Below, piece by piece: positions 22,412 to 37,400 of a DNA stretch of 64,000 nucleotides. This DNA comes from Pseudeuparius sepicola. Taxonomy: Eukaryota; Arthropoda; Insecta; Coleoptera; Anthribidae. The position numbers and the translations under genes were made by a program. The notes beneath the pieces were generated by a model, which saw only the letters and a list, made by a program, of their open reading frames with translations, had not been told where the DNA came from and did no database searches. The number at the start of each line of letters is the position of its first letter. The stretch's first letter is position 1. Location: contig OY987305.1 in NCBI GenBank assembly GCA_963920635.1, positions 3,077,153 through 3,141,152 of the forward strand, in the 5' to 3' direction.

Positions 22412-25400
22412 TTATTCTTTTGGGTTCTTCCATTTATATGAACCAGTGTAAGTGAAATTATTCTTAATCAGCAACTCATCTGCTTCACTTGGTCCCCTAC
22501 TTCCATACCTGCAACGACAAAAATATTCTAATCTCGCAACTGTCATTTTTATCCAAATTAGTAAAACCAGAGAAAAACGCCCTTTTTGTCCTGAATTACA
22601 CACAATTATGCATCAGCGCCTCATCCTTGAGGTATCCTTAGGTAATGCCTCTCTTGCGTGCACCTGACCACATTCAGGGAAGAAGCTTATTGTTCGAGGC
22701 ATATTCGTAGGCATAATCTGGCAGTCAACAATATTTTGTGAACTAAAAGCCTATGAAGGCAGTTCATAACCATTTGGCAGTTTGACAGTACCTCCACGAG
22801 AATTTGCTGAATATATATAATCAATTTAGGAAATATTTTCTTATTAAAATTTAATGACTTATCTATCGCATCAGGATGGCTTAGTTTCTAGCTTACTAAA
22901 GGAATTCAGTAAAATACATATATCCGAATGCAAATTTTCCCCACGACTATTTGGTTTCATTATACAGGGTATCCCAACGAAAACTTGACCGCCCCAAAAA
23001 TTCGAAAACCGAACAATATTTGAAAATTCGCCGAGACCCGTCGATTTTTGTTTTTGGGGGGAGCTTTTTTGACAGTCAAGCCAACCCGATATGTTCATCC
23101 CCCTAATCCCTAGCAAGCCCAACTTTAAAATTTCAAATTGAACTACCCCACTTGTGGCTCATCATTTTAAAGCCCTTTTTATTGCAAATACAGTGATGTA
23201 TCGTTTTTAGAATTCTGTTGAGATTTGACAGAATTATTAGCTAAAAACGAAAAGTTGACAATCCACTGATGTACGCGTAGTAATTTCTACACAAATGCAC
23301 GCCACTAATAAGTTTTTTATCTAATACACACGACCAAATTACCTAGTTTTTATTGACGTGTCGATCAGTTTACAAAAAAGTCACAAATAAAAAAGCTGAA
23401 GCAAAACGAAAAAGGTTCATACGAATTCAAACCTTATCTCTTTTTAAAATAACAAAAAGTCACTATCACAAAAAAGTCCCCGTTTTTTGCTTGTAACTAC
23501 GAAATCGTTAGTTTTAGCCTGCTATTGAAAGTGTAAACGTGTTTTTGAAATGGTTTATTCTATCGCGGAAAGGTTAGAAATTGTTGCAATTCGTGCTGTA
23601 GCTTTAGCGCAATCATGATTTCGATAACAAATTGCAACAATTTCTTACGTTTCCGCGATAGAATAAACCATTTCGAAAATACGTTTCCACTTTCAATAGC
23701 AGGCTGAAACTAACCATTTCGTGGTTACAAGCAAAAAAAACGGAAACTTTTTTTGTAACAGTGACTTCTTGTTATATATTTTAAAAAGATATAAGGTTTG
23801 AATTGGTACGAACTTTTTTGTTTTGCTTCAGCTTTTTCATTTGTGACTTTTGTAAACTGATCGACATGTCAATAAAAATTAATTTGGTTGTGTGTAGTAG
23901 ATAAAAAAACTTATTAGTGGCGGGCATTTGTGTAGAAATTACTACGCGTACAGTGGATTGTCAACTTTTAAAGTTGGGGTTGCTAGGGATCGGGGATGAA
24001 CATATCGGATTGGCTTGTCTGTCAAAAAAGCTCCCCCCCACGAACAAAAATCGACGGGTCTCGGCGAATTTTCAAATATTTTTCAGTTTTATAATTTATA
24101 TACTTCTCTAAAAGTGGAAAATCCGCATCTGATAAAAAGTTAGCTAAGTATTTTCGAAAATTTACCTAAGTGATCTCAACAACAAGGCGCTGATACATAA
24201 TTAGCAGATAACCTGATAAGCTATACCGATTCGAGCTCATATGAACTTCATAGGTAAGTTAGTTTAATCGTTGAACCAAATATTAGTCTAAAAAGGAGAA
24301 AATCCCCCAGAATTAAAAAACTAATCACCAAAAAGAGTTTATTTAACCTCCAGTGTCTGTCAGATGTGAACTGTCAAAATAACTGGATTTTTTTTCGCAT
24401 GGTTTACAGTCCTTGTCAATCTCGACATATAGCATAACATTTGTTGCGCCTTATAGCATTGTGGGACTTAGCAACATATCCTAATGTTTAAAATCATATT
24501 TGTGAGATTGTACAATGTGTCCCAGATAAGAATGAACAGCATGAGGATCTTGCAAATGGTGAGAGATAGAACAACGGTTAAATGGGGAAAAAGTTGCGCA
24601 ATTTTAAGGTCAATGAAATGGTACAAAGATGGTGAAAAGAAAAGATAGGAAAAAAGAAAAACACTTTCTTACTGCTCTTTTTAATGGGCTTTAAGATGGC
24701 GTTTTTAGATTAGTTCTACAATATTTCATTTTTGAGAAACCATTCAACTTTATTTTTTTAAATACGGACCTGCATTTTCTTGCAGATTTTGAAAGCACTT
24801 TTCATTGCAAATACCATGATGTATGACACAAATATTTTTAAAATGTTTTGAGACAATTATAGTGAAAATTCCTTTTTTTCCATTCATTTTTTTCTAATAC
24901 GGCCCTGTATTTAATAATAAGAAGTCTAAATATTAATCAGTATTGTGAAAAATTTAACTTACAACTTATCTTTCAATTGGAGAACTAAAAAAAGGACAGT
25001 AAAGACTAATAACAGTCACATGCGATAATAAAAAATTAATAAAAATCCTCCACCAAGAGGGCTTTGAAACAACGAAACCAACCCCTTGTTATTTGTCATA
25101 ACTCCCATTGTATCATTTAGTTAATAATTTGTATTATTACAAATGGAGGGTGCTTTTTCAAATGACGACAAATTTAACATGCTAGAATGTTTTTGCGTCA
25201 CAAGAATAGTGTATTATAGTGTAAGTTATTGGTTTCATTGGCTTAAAGCTTTCTTCTCACAATTAGAAAAAGCGAAGAATTTACTCCAAAACACAATGCG
25301 ACACTGTTTGCTGTACAACAACAGGGGAAAACACTTACCGGACAGGGCCGTATTTAAAAATATTAAGTTTTTGAAGTAAAAATAAACTGTAAGTTAAATT

Positions 25401-28400
25401 GTTGACAATACTGATTAATATTTAGACTTCTTATTATTAAATACAGGGCCGCAATAGAAAAAAATGAATGGAAAAAAAGGAATTTTCAGTATAATTGTCT
25501 CAAAACATTTTAAAAATATTTCGTGTCATACATCATGGCATTTGCAATGAAATGTGCTTTCAAGATCTGCAAAAAAACAGGTCCGTATTTAAAAAAATAA
25601 AGTTGAAGATGGTTTCTCAAAAACGAAATGTTGGAGAACAAATCTAAAAACGCCATCTTAAAGCCCGTTAAAAAGTGACATAAGAAAGTATTTTTCTTTT
25701 TTCCTATCTGTGATAACAACTTCAGAACAAAATAAAATCGAAAACGCAAAATTTCACTTTTTTCAAAATAACTCAAAAACGAAAAGGATATTAGAAATCT
25801 GTTTGTACCATTTTATTGACTCAAAATGGAGCAACTTTTTCCCCATTTAATCGTTGTTCTATCTCTCACAGTTTGCAAGTTCCCCATGCTGTTCATTCTT
25901 ATCCGGGACACATTGTATAGAGCTCGATATGGAAGAAAATGTATAAGTCATAAATTATGGCCAGTTTCATAACAAATATTTTAGGTTGGCTAAATGTTCA
26001 ATTTGACGTCCGTCATATTGTAATCAGTGATCCCAAAAACTAAATTGTAGAGTTTTAAAAAAATTAAGAACCAAATAAGATTTTAGATTACCCATTGAAT
26101 TTTTGCACTGAACCACTTAATTTCTTTTATCCATACTACTGGGCCACTTTGTACAAAAAGACCAGGGTCCAATAACATTTTCACCAATATTTCTGCACTT
26201 TTGTTGTATTTTCCTAAAGAAAGTAAAAACAAAGTGGCTCAGTAGTAATATATATACGGTCTCTTACATGTATTGAATGGGTTTAATCTGTTTTTGCTCG
26301 ATATGATGCAACAACGGCGTGAAAATTCTCCAGGCCTCGCTCAACTCATCCGATCGCACAAAATGCATTTGCGAGCCGCAGAAAACGTCCAATATCAATC
26401 TCTCGTAAGCATCGGGAAGTTTTACATTCTACAAAACAAAAAATGAAATAACGGTTCTCTCGGCAGTTGGAAAAAGTACTTACGGAATATCGGCTGCCAT
26501 AACTTAAGTCTAACTCGGTTTCCTCCATGTCGAAAGCCATTCCAGGCGTTTTAACCATGAGTTTTACGTAGAGAGCTTCTCCTGGTTGCACTCTTATAAC
26601 GAGTTCATTCCTTTTCGGTTTTCCGTCGAAAATATCACCCGGTACATCTTTATATTGCACTCTTACTTCAGCCTTGCGTTCATTTAGAGCTGACATAAAA
26701 AAAATAAAATAGTAACAAACCTTTCTAATCTAAAATTAAGAAACTGATAATAATACGTCTAAATACAGGGTATCCCAACGAAAACTTGACCCCACCCAAA
26801 AATTTGAAAACCGAACAATATTTGAAAATTCGCCGAGACCCGTCGATTTTTGCTTTTGGGGGGAGCTTTTTTGACAGTCAAGCCAACCCGATATGTTCAT
26901 CCCCCTAATCCCCAGCAACCCCAACTTTAAAATTTCAAATGGAACTACCCCACTTGTGGCGCATCATTTTGAAGCCCTTTTTATTGCGAATACAGTGATG
27001 CGTCGTTTTTAGAAATCTGTTGAGATTTGACGGAATTATTGGCTAAAAACGGAAAGTTGACAATCCACTCTACGTGTAGTAATTTCTACACAAATGCCTG
27101 CCACTATTAAGTTTTTTATCTACTACACACGACCAAATTACCTAGTTTTTATTAACGTGTCGATCAGTTTACAAAAAAGTCACAAATGAAAAAGCTGAAG
27201 CAAAACAAAAAAAGTTCATACGAATTCAAACCTTATATATTTTTAAAATAACAAAAAGTCACTGTCACAAAAAGGTTCCCGTTTTTTGCTTGTAACTATG
27301 AAATCGTTAGTTTCAGCCTGCTATTGAAAGTGTAAACGTGTTTTTGAAATGGTTTATTCTATCATGGAAAGGTTAGAAATTGTTGCAATTCGTGCTGCAC
27401 CTTTAGCGCAATCATGATTTCGCTAACAAATTGCAACAATTTCTACCCTTTCCGCGATAGAATAAACAAACCTTTTCGAAAATACGTTTCCACTTTCAAT
27501 AGCAGGCTGAAAGTAACGATTTCGTGGTTGGAAGCAAAAAAACGGGAACTTTTTTTGTGACAGTGACTTTTTGTTACATATTTTAAAAAGATTTAAGGTT
27601 TGAATTCGTATGAACTTTTTTTGTTTTGCTTCTGCTTTTTCATTTGTGACTTTTTTGTAAACTGATCGAGACGTCAATATAAACTATGTAATTTGGCCGT
27701 GTGTAGTAGATAAAAAACTTAATAGTGGCGGGCATTTGTGTAGAAATTACTACGCGTACAGTGGATTGTCAACTTTCCGTTTTTAGCCAATAATTCTGTC
27801 AAATCTCAACATGATTCTAAAAACAATACATCACTGTATTCACAATAAAAAGGGCTTTCAAATGATGCGCCACAAGGGGGGTAGTTCCATTCGAAATTTT
27901 AAAGTTGGGGTTGCTATGGATTAGGGGGATGAACATATCGGGTTGGCTTGACTGTCAAAAAAGCTCCCCCCCAAAAACAAAAATTGACGGGTCTCGGCGA
28001 ATTTTCAAATAATGTTCGGTTTTCGAATTTTTGGGGGGGGTCAAGTTTTCGTTGTTTAACCATTATTAAAACTGTTTTTTAATTCAATTTTTGAGACTGC
28101 TTGAAATTGCAAATTAAAGTCACCATTGGAATCACAAAACAACAAAATAGAACTATCTGTTGTTAATTTCAAAGCCCACTTTGACCAATACTAAAATAAA
28201 CACTAACCTTTTCCGCACTTTAATATCATGGGAACCCCGTGCCATCTTTCATTGTTAATGCGTAGAACGGCCATGGCATAAGTCGGAGTTATAGAACCTT
28301 TGGGAACAGTCGGATCGTCAAGGTAACCTAACTTTTCGTCACCTTCGCCCTCTGGGTTTCCTACGTACTGGCCCAACACACAGTCTTTCAACTCGAGCGG

Positions 28401-31400
28401 CTTTATGCATTTCAGTACTTTAACTTTTTCGTTTCTAATATCATCAGATTGGCAAGTGGCCGGTTTTTCCATAGCGACGAGAGTCAGAATTTGCAGAAGA
28501 TGATTTTGCATGACGTCGCGTATAATACCAAATTCGTCGAAGTAGCCACCTCTGCCCTGAGTACCGAAATGTTCTTTGAAGGTTATTTGGACTGAAGCGA
28601 TATTGTCATGGTTCCAGGTTGGATTGAAAATTCTATTGCCAAATCTAAAGAAATATAATGTTGACACACTGCGAAAAAACATTAATTCGAAGATTTTTGT
28701 TACCTAAGAGTCATAAGATTTTGAACCATTTCTTTTCCTAGGTAATGATCAATTCTGTATAGCTGACTTTCTGTAAACAATGAAGCCAAATGGTCGGACA
28801 ATTTTTCAGACGAATATAAATCTTTTCCGAAAGGTTTTTCAATGATAACTCTAGTCCAGCCTCTAAAAAATGTATACAGATACAAAACGACGCCGAAACA
28901 AAAAATTACATTAAAAATTGAATAGTTAATAGTTATTTATGTACCAAGGCACTGAAGTTCAACTTTTTATAACTCATGTGGAGTTTAGTTGCTGAGGCCT
29001 CTGGCCGAGGCAAATAAACCACATGAGTCATAAAAAGAACTTCAGTGCCGAGGTACATATTATATTTTTCTTGAAATCGGAAAAAAAATGTTTTATTAGG
29101 CAAGAAAATAATAATAAGGGATCACCCGTCCACGAACCGACTACGCGCGGCGTTGCTTGACTTTACCGATCGCTCTACCTAGCACAAGCATAATGATGTA
29201 CGGCACCTTCTGACAGAAAAACCAAACTGCTGCTTCTTGTGCAGCTTACACAACAAATCTATTGTTTTTCAAATTTACTAAAATATGTATACTGAAGGAT
29301 TGCGCTTCTATAGGAAACAATTTCGCAATGTGTACGAAAAGTTAAATGAGCCTTTATCGGCCGGGTTTTGAATATTTGGTCACTTTTGAGGGGTGATTTC
29401 TCCGCGTCTGACATTTGATGTTTACATCTCGCCAAGGCCTACTTATTGAAAAAATCGTACAATAATGGGCTACATTATTGTACGATTTCTGTGCTTTTAA
29501 TGACGATTTTGGGACATTTTAATGCCGATTTCAAGAAAAATTGTTTTCTAGTGTTTTTCTTTGAAGTTATTTACAGGGTGAGTTACGTAGGCCGCGGTGG
29601 TATAAAAAAAGTATAGACAAAACTTGTAGAGAAACATGAGTACTACATTCCGAAAATATTTTCCAATATACAGTGTGATCCAATATGTAGTGACAACCCA
29701 AAGTTATGTTTTTTTAAATGGTACACCCCGTATTTTGATACATTTTGAGAAAGCCCTTAAAGAGTATGTTCTTTTTGGTACGGGGTATTAAGGGTCTATC
29801 TTTAAAGGTTAGGGAGTTACTTTAATTTGAAACGCAAAAAAGTGCCACTTTTGAAAATGTATTACTCAAAAACCAAATAAGATTTTGGGCTATAACTTAG
29901 ACCGGAGATTGCCTGTTATGCCTAGTCAACAATTTTGGACCAATATTGAGATAAACCTCTGAAGAATATACCGGGCGATTCACTTACGCAAATCCTAAGT
30001 TTATCCGCTAATTTTGAATGGAACACCGTATATTTTATTACATGGTTTAGAAAGCCCTTAAAGAGTAGATACCTTTTGGTATAGGGCATAGAGTATTATG
30101 GGTCTAATTTCTAAGGGTAGGGAGTTATTTCCATTTTGTTCTAAGAACATACTCTTTAAGAGATTTCTAGAAATGTAACAAAATAATAATTATTTATCGT
30201 AAGTCCAAATAGTTGTATTAGGGTTATAAAATTGTCGCTTAGGGTAGACAAAATAACTATAGGTCTTATAGTAGTTGTTATTTATTCGAATCGTGAAAGT
30301 AATTGTTCTATAAAAGTCTTATAACAGGCATAACATGGTTACTTTAACGTCAACATTATATAGTCTTTCAAAGGTTATTATAAGGTTGTAAAGAGGTCTC
30401 CGTCGTTGAGAATACAACAACTTTTACGACTTTAGAAATATTGTTGTACGGCGGTTGTAAAGAAAATAATTTGACCACATTATAAAACTTTGTGGAGTGA
30501 TAGTCGTATAAAGACGATTTAAATATATTATAAGACATCAATAAGTGGAAGTCATAGATGTTGTAGAACAGTCTTAAGCAAGATCTTAATACGACAGAAA
30601 TGATAACATGACGGTAAGAAAGTAGTGCACATGCGCGTTAATATTAATTTCAACCTGAATATGACCCCAGTAAGTGGTAATTTTAATAAAATACTTTTAT
30701 ACGACTATCGTAGGGCCATTAGTAGTGAGACGTAATTTATTGTATCATAATATGGTATCATATTATGATGTGCCATAATATATATCATACAGTAAATGTA
30801 AAGCAGTAGTAAGACAGTATAAGCATATCAGCATCTGTTAAAAATTATTATGAGCTTTACAAAAGACTGGGCAAATACAAATGCTCAGGAAGTTATATAC
30901 GAGCAGTTACAAAAATTTGGAATTAAATCAGTTTTGTCATACAAATCTTTATTTTTTTTATACTACACTATACTACTAGCACTACTACGAACTTGACGAG
31001 GCACCTACCCCGGACCGCAGAAATTTCTAAAGACAGCCCTCCACGCGCATGCACATATAAATACTTATTCTGTAATTTTGATTTTAGTTTTAGTCGCTTT
31101 ATAACCTCTTAATAGTCGTTTGACAGTTTTAGAACTATTTATGACCTCTTGTAGTTTGACTGAAGTTTTACAACTAGCAAGTCATATAAGCACCGTCGGC
31201 CACGTTTGCCATCAGAAATTCAGTTAAATAGGACAACAATGTTTGTCTTACGAAAGTGGCAAAACTTCGAATTTAATTTGTGGGCACAAATCATAGAAAT
31301 TTGAGTGGAAAACATGTATTTTCGACATATCGAACGATCCTGAAAAAACTGTAACACTTTAAATTTTAATTTAAAGCACGTTCATGTTTTACATTTTTTC

Positions 31401-34400
31401 TTTCATTTCCTTTAATTTCCATTATTTTAAAGGCGCGTTGTAAATTTTCGAGCTATATTTATAATTTTCACAGTAAATAAAAATTCACAATAGATTCCGT
31501 TGAGTACAATCGTCAAAAACCGAGATGCTTTATTGCATATCACCAACGTATAATTTCGTTTTTACCACTTACGGCCGAGACAGAATGAAATGTCTTCGTA
31601 TTACAAGCAAACACTGCACAATATAACACTATACGTTCCATATTTACGACTAATTGGTAATATGAAGGTATCAAGTCAGATAAAAGTTGTATGAAAAGTC
31701 ATGAAAACCTGTTTCCAACCGTCCATATTCAGTCATAAAGGAGTTGTAAAAAGGCCGATACGTCTATAGACAAGTTGTTATTATTGGTCGCAACAACGTC
31801 TTCACGTATTTTATGCAACTTTAAATGTTACTTGGGGTGTTCCGTTTAAAAAAACACACCTTTGGGTCGCCACTACTTATTGAATCACCCTGTATATTGG
31901 AAAATATTTTCGGAACGTAGTACTCGTGTTTCTCTACAAGTTTTGTCTATACTTTTTTTCCTAGCATTAACAATGTAGAAGATATAGACCACCGCGCCCT
32001 ACGTAACTCACCCTGTATATAAATGTTGCCGGGAAAATACAAGTAAATTTTGACTAAGACGAAAACTGGTTTATAAGTTTATGTGCGGGTACTCACTGTG
32101 GGGCCATGCAAGCATTTCGAATATGCACCGTAACATCCTCGAATACCGATGGTGGCAGTGCCAAGTAAAATATCCTGTTTGCTTCTGTACTCTTCCCGAA
32201 GTTATTTATCTCTTGATCGAGTATCTCGAAATCGGTCCGCGAGGTGTAAGTCCCAGAAATATACGCATTCAACCTCCAAAACTCGTTGTAACTTTCCTCC
32301 TGGTCCGGTTTAACTTTCATGTATGGTTGGCATTTAGCTTTGATCTCTTCGACTGTGGCCTTGGTTCTAGCGTAACCAATGAATATCGTGTTTGATGGTA
32401 AGAGATTGTCACGATAGAGCCACCACAGAGTGGGGTAAATCTTTTTTCTAGCCAAGTCACCCTGCGGAAAAGAATTAGAGGTGCCCGAGGATAAAGTAAG
32501 TATCTTACCGAGGCTCCAAGAATTGTGAATACGTGTGGAATCTGCCCGTAGAAGTGTGTTCCTACTTGGTCCATATCCCGGGACTTTAGAGACTTTCGGT
32601 ATAGTGCTAGACATATTTCTGAATTATTATCTGAAAAGAAAAGGGTCTTATAGCTGTTGTATTATTCAGAAGGTTCTAATATACCATCGGTATCGTCGAA
32701 GAATTTATTCCACGACATTTTAGAAGCCATATTCTTTAAAATAGGAAAACCGTTGCACCACACAAATATGTAGCCTGGTGTTGTGCTTGCACTAGCGGAA
32801 TAAAAAATTTATCACAAACTTGGAGAATATCTGATGACTTTCATTAGATTTCAATAACAAACTTTCAAGGTTTTTTCGCGGTTGTTAAGATATAATACTG
32901 CTCTGAATTTAAATAATGGGAATTTGCCGCGAAAATTTTGGATTTAGATTTCACCACAAACGGAAATTCTTTTTTGACAAAAGATGCGTCTTTCAAACTC
33001 CTCAATAGATTTTTATTTTGCTTGACAGGTACTTGATACGCGGATTTTAAGCAAAAAGAACCTGTTATTGAATAACTGGGTCAATAATAACTTTCAATTT
33101 TTATTAAGCTTTTACAACCATAAAAAGGACTTGTACCTACTTGTGATTTATTGAGTAATAAGTAATAAGAATCGACAACCCTGGCAGTCATAAAGAGGAA
33201 ATTATTATATGAACTGACAAAAGCAATTTATAAAGAAACATTTAATTAAAAAAGGCAATAATTTGCTTCGTTGCCTCGGCAACCCATACATAGTACATAT
33301 ATAAATATATACACAAAATATAAAAATATATGTAAAAAAACACCCGACCTGGGTAAACAACCTAGATATCGAGTCCACCACCTAAAGAAGAAGAAGAAGA
33401 AGGGGGCTTCGATTCGATCACATCAGAGATACCATTGATCACATCGACAGAGTATATGCAGAAATGACACTCTACCACAGAACTCATATTAAAAGCCGGA
33501 ACCGTACGACTACAAATTGTTCCCGCTTCGAAAATAAATAATAATAGTAATTTTGAGGGTTATTTGAAACACAGGATAAAAAAAGCTCACATTCATATTT
33601 TAAAGTACTGGTAAATTAACTATATTAATTTTAGTTTCAAACGTAGGGTGGTAAGTTTCGAAATTCAACAAAAAAATAATTCAATTCGAATCTGATTTTT
33701 TGACGTTTCCGTTTCCGGTTACTGTTTGTTTCAGCCATTCGCCACCGGTGTTGCCAGACCTACTCTTTTCATCTCCAATCTCTACTGCTCTACTGTTTTC
33801 GCATTAAAATCTACTGTTGAAATTACATATTAGAACATATATGAAAAAAGTGTTAGCGACTCCAATTTCACCATCTATTCACACTGAAAATTCTTTATTT
33901 AGCATTTAACACGGCCATGTTCAATTATATTGTTGACATTTTGTTACCAGAGTTTAATTTATATTTAATAAATATAAATAGTTTACACAAGAGTTCCTTT
34001 AATTTATTGTTTTATTTCAATATTTTTGACATTTTTTACCAGTTTAATTTAATTTTTGTTAATATCCTAGTTTACAGTTTACACAAGAGTTCCTTTAATT
34101 GTTTTATTTCATTCTTTTTGACGTTTTTTTACCAGAGTTTAATTTAATTTTTATTAATATCCTAGTTTACACAAGAGTTCCTTTAATGAGAAACCTACTG
34201 TTCAAATAGGGAAATCTACTGTTTTCTTGTCCTGCGCTTCTGTTGAATGAAATATCCATCTGGCAACACTGGTCCCCACTTATACCTATCCGTTATCCGT
34301 TTGATGCAGCAAAAGTTCGTGGCGTGGTTCTTTCCAAGAACAAGAACGTATAAATTTATAAATATTTAACGTGTTTCTTTCCAAACGTTGATTGTCCATC

Positions 34401-37400
34401 GACGTTTCCAAAGTACAACAGATATATTGGTAAGTATTTATTACAGAAATTAAGTTATTTATTAAATAAACACCACAATGTAATTAGAAACAATGTAGAA
34501 ATGTTGAGGCGTTGAAAGCCCACGGATTTTGGGTAACATGAAAAAATGGCCGCATCCGCATTGTCGACGAATATAATATGTTCCCGTTTTGAAAATAGGT
34601 ACGATTAAAAAATTTAAAACTTTTACTTCAAATTATCGAGTAATGTCGATAATAAACATAGAGTTTGGATTTTTTTATTTGAATTGATGCTGCCGCTGCT
34701 GTCGCCTGTCAGTCGCCATTTTCGTATTCGTTCGACATTCGAGAACGTCTCTCAGCTAAACAACATCGTCGTCGTTCTCATCGTTCTGGCCTTATAAGAT
34801 TAATACTTAAATATTTATCGTCTGGTGTTCCAATATTTCGCAGCTTTATTGTTATAAGTGTATTTATTAATAGACCGTCAGATAGTGACAGATTTTATTT
34901 ATTATAGGTATTATTATTATTACTTAGGTGCCCCATTTTCGCATACAAGCCTCGAAGAGGGCCGAAAAGTACATCGATGTTGAGTAAAATGAAGGGAAAT
35001 TTACGAGCGGTCCCTGGGGATAACATATGGAAAATTCGATTTTCCTTAACGGAAACAAAAGGTGTCTGTTTCCCATATTTTCACGCAAGCTGTATTCACT
35101 AAATGTATAACCTGTCTTCGGACAACCAAAGGCTTGAATGTTGCAGTTGCAGCAGGACGCAGGTGGCTAAAGGGTTGAAGTTGAAATAAGGGGCAATAAG
35201 GGCGTAATCTTGTAAGGAAAAATCGAGATTTTGACCGATTTTTCCACACAAGCCCATGGAAATATACATCGTCACTAGCCAGAAAAACATAAAAAACAAT
35301 ATTATACATAATAATTAGCATATATTATACAGTGTCCTCCAAAAAGTTCGCACCATAGGGGGGAAATTTTTAATTAATGTTTTATTTTGAAATTTAATTT
35401 TGGGGTTACCTTTTCCTTGAAAAAAGATGAAAAATGACCCACTCAAACGTGGTCACGTGACTTTCGTTTTCTGTCAAAAATGACATTTAAAAATATATCT
35501 CCGTTTCAAGAGTATTAATTGAATTGTCAAATAAAAACAACTGCTTCAATTTTTTGCATGGCCTACTCATCAATATCGATTAATGTGTAATTAAACTTAA
35601 AGGTGGTAATTATTAGTTGTCCCATAAAAGTCAAGAATTTTGCTTAGATACGTAAAATAGTTGGATGATGATGATAATTTAATTTTCTTTAAATCGGCAG
35701 TGAAGTGTCCCAAAATCGTCATTAAAAGCTCAGAAATCGGCACTGAAGTAGCCCATTATTGTACGATTTCTTCAATAAGTAGGCCTTGGCGAGATGTAAA
35801 CGTCAAACGTCAGACGCGGATCCATCGCGCGTCAAAAGTGACCAAATATTCAAAACCCGGCCAATAAAGGCCCATTTAACATTGCGAAATTGTTATCTAT
35901 AGCAGCGCAATCTTTCAGGATAAATATTTTAATAGGTTTGAATATCAATAGATTTGTTATGGAGGTTGTACAACAGGCAGCAGTTTGGTTTTTCTGTTCG
36001 AAGGCGCCGTGTCTGGTCATACTTGACCTAGGTAGAGCGATCGTGAAAGTCAAGCAACGCCGCGCGCAGTTGGTTCATGGACGGGTGATCCAGTACGATT
36101 ATTTTCTTGCCTAGAAAACATTTTTTTTCCGATTTCAAAAAAATATATAATATGTACCTAGGCACTGAAGTCCTTTTTATGACTCATGTGGTTTATTTGC
36201 CTCGGCCAGAGGCCTCGGCAACTAAATTCCACATGAGTCATAAAAAGTTGAACTTCAGTGCCTTGATACATAAATAACTATTATTATTATTTTGGCATTA
36301 ATTTAGAACTGGAAAACGTAATGTAACTAAATTTATACCCTAAATGCTAGACGGTACATCAACTTTGTAGCAAACAGCAAACATAACAGAATTTTAAAGC
36401 GTTACTATCATTTTCTTTTGAAAAATAACTATTCCTATCGGTAATTAGTAATAAAAAGTTAATAGAATGATAAAGCTAGTGATTTTTCAAAAATTTCATA
36501 AATATTTTATTAGAGCGTTCAAATTTGGTACCCTTACGTAAAATTGAAAAGAAACAACTATTTCAAGTAAAACTTTTTGATGTTTTAACAAATAAACCCA
36601 TTTTTGGCGATATATTCTTTTAAATGTAATTTTTGACAGATAACGAAAGTCACATGACCACGTTTGAGTGGGTCATTTTTCATCTTTTTTCAAGCCAAAT
36701 TAAATTTCAAAATAGTTTAAAAATTTCCCCCCTATGGTGCGAACTTTTTGAAGGACACTGCATATTATACACTGTGTCCCGGATAAGAATGAACAGCATG
36801 GGGATATTGCAAACGGTGAGAGATAGGGCAACGGTTAAATGGGGAAAATTGCGCAATTTTGAGGTCAATAAAATGGCACAAACAGATTTTTAATATCTTT
36901 TTTCGTTTTTGAGTTATTTTGAAAATAGTAAAATTTTGCGTTTTCGATTTTATTTTTTTCTGAAGTTGTTATCACAGATAGAGAAAAAAGAAAAACACTT
37001 TCTTGTGGCACTTGTTAACGGGCCTTAAGATGGCGTTTTTAGATTTGTTCTACAACGTTTCGTTTTTGAGAAACCATCTTCAACTTTATTTTTTTAAATA
37101 CGGACCTGGATTTTTTTTGTAGATTTTGAAAGCACTTTTCATTGCAAATACCATGATGTATGACACGAAATATTTTTAAAATGTTTTGAGACAATTATAC
37201 TGAAAGTTCCTTTTTTCCGTTCATTTTTGTCTAATGCGGCCCTGTATTTAATAATAAGGAGTCTAAATATTAATCAGTATTGACAACAATTTAACTTACA
37301 GTGTATTTTTACTTTGAAAACTTAATATTTTTAAATTTTACGGCCCTGCATCTGGTAAAGTGTTTTCCTCTGTTGTACAGCAAACAGTGTCGCATTGTGT

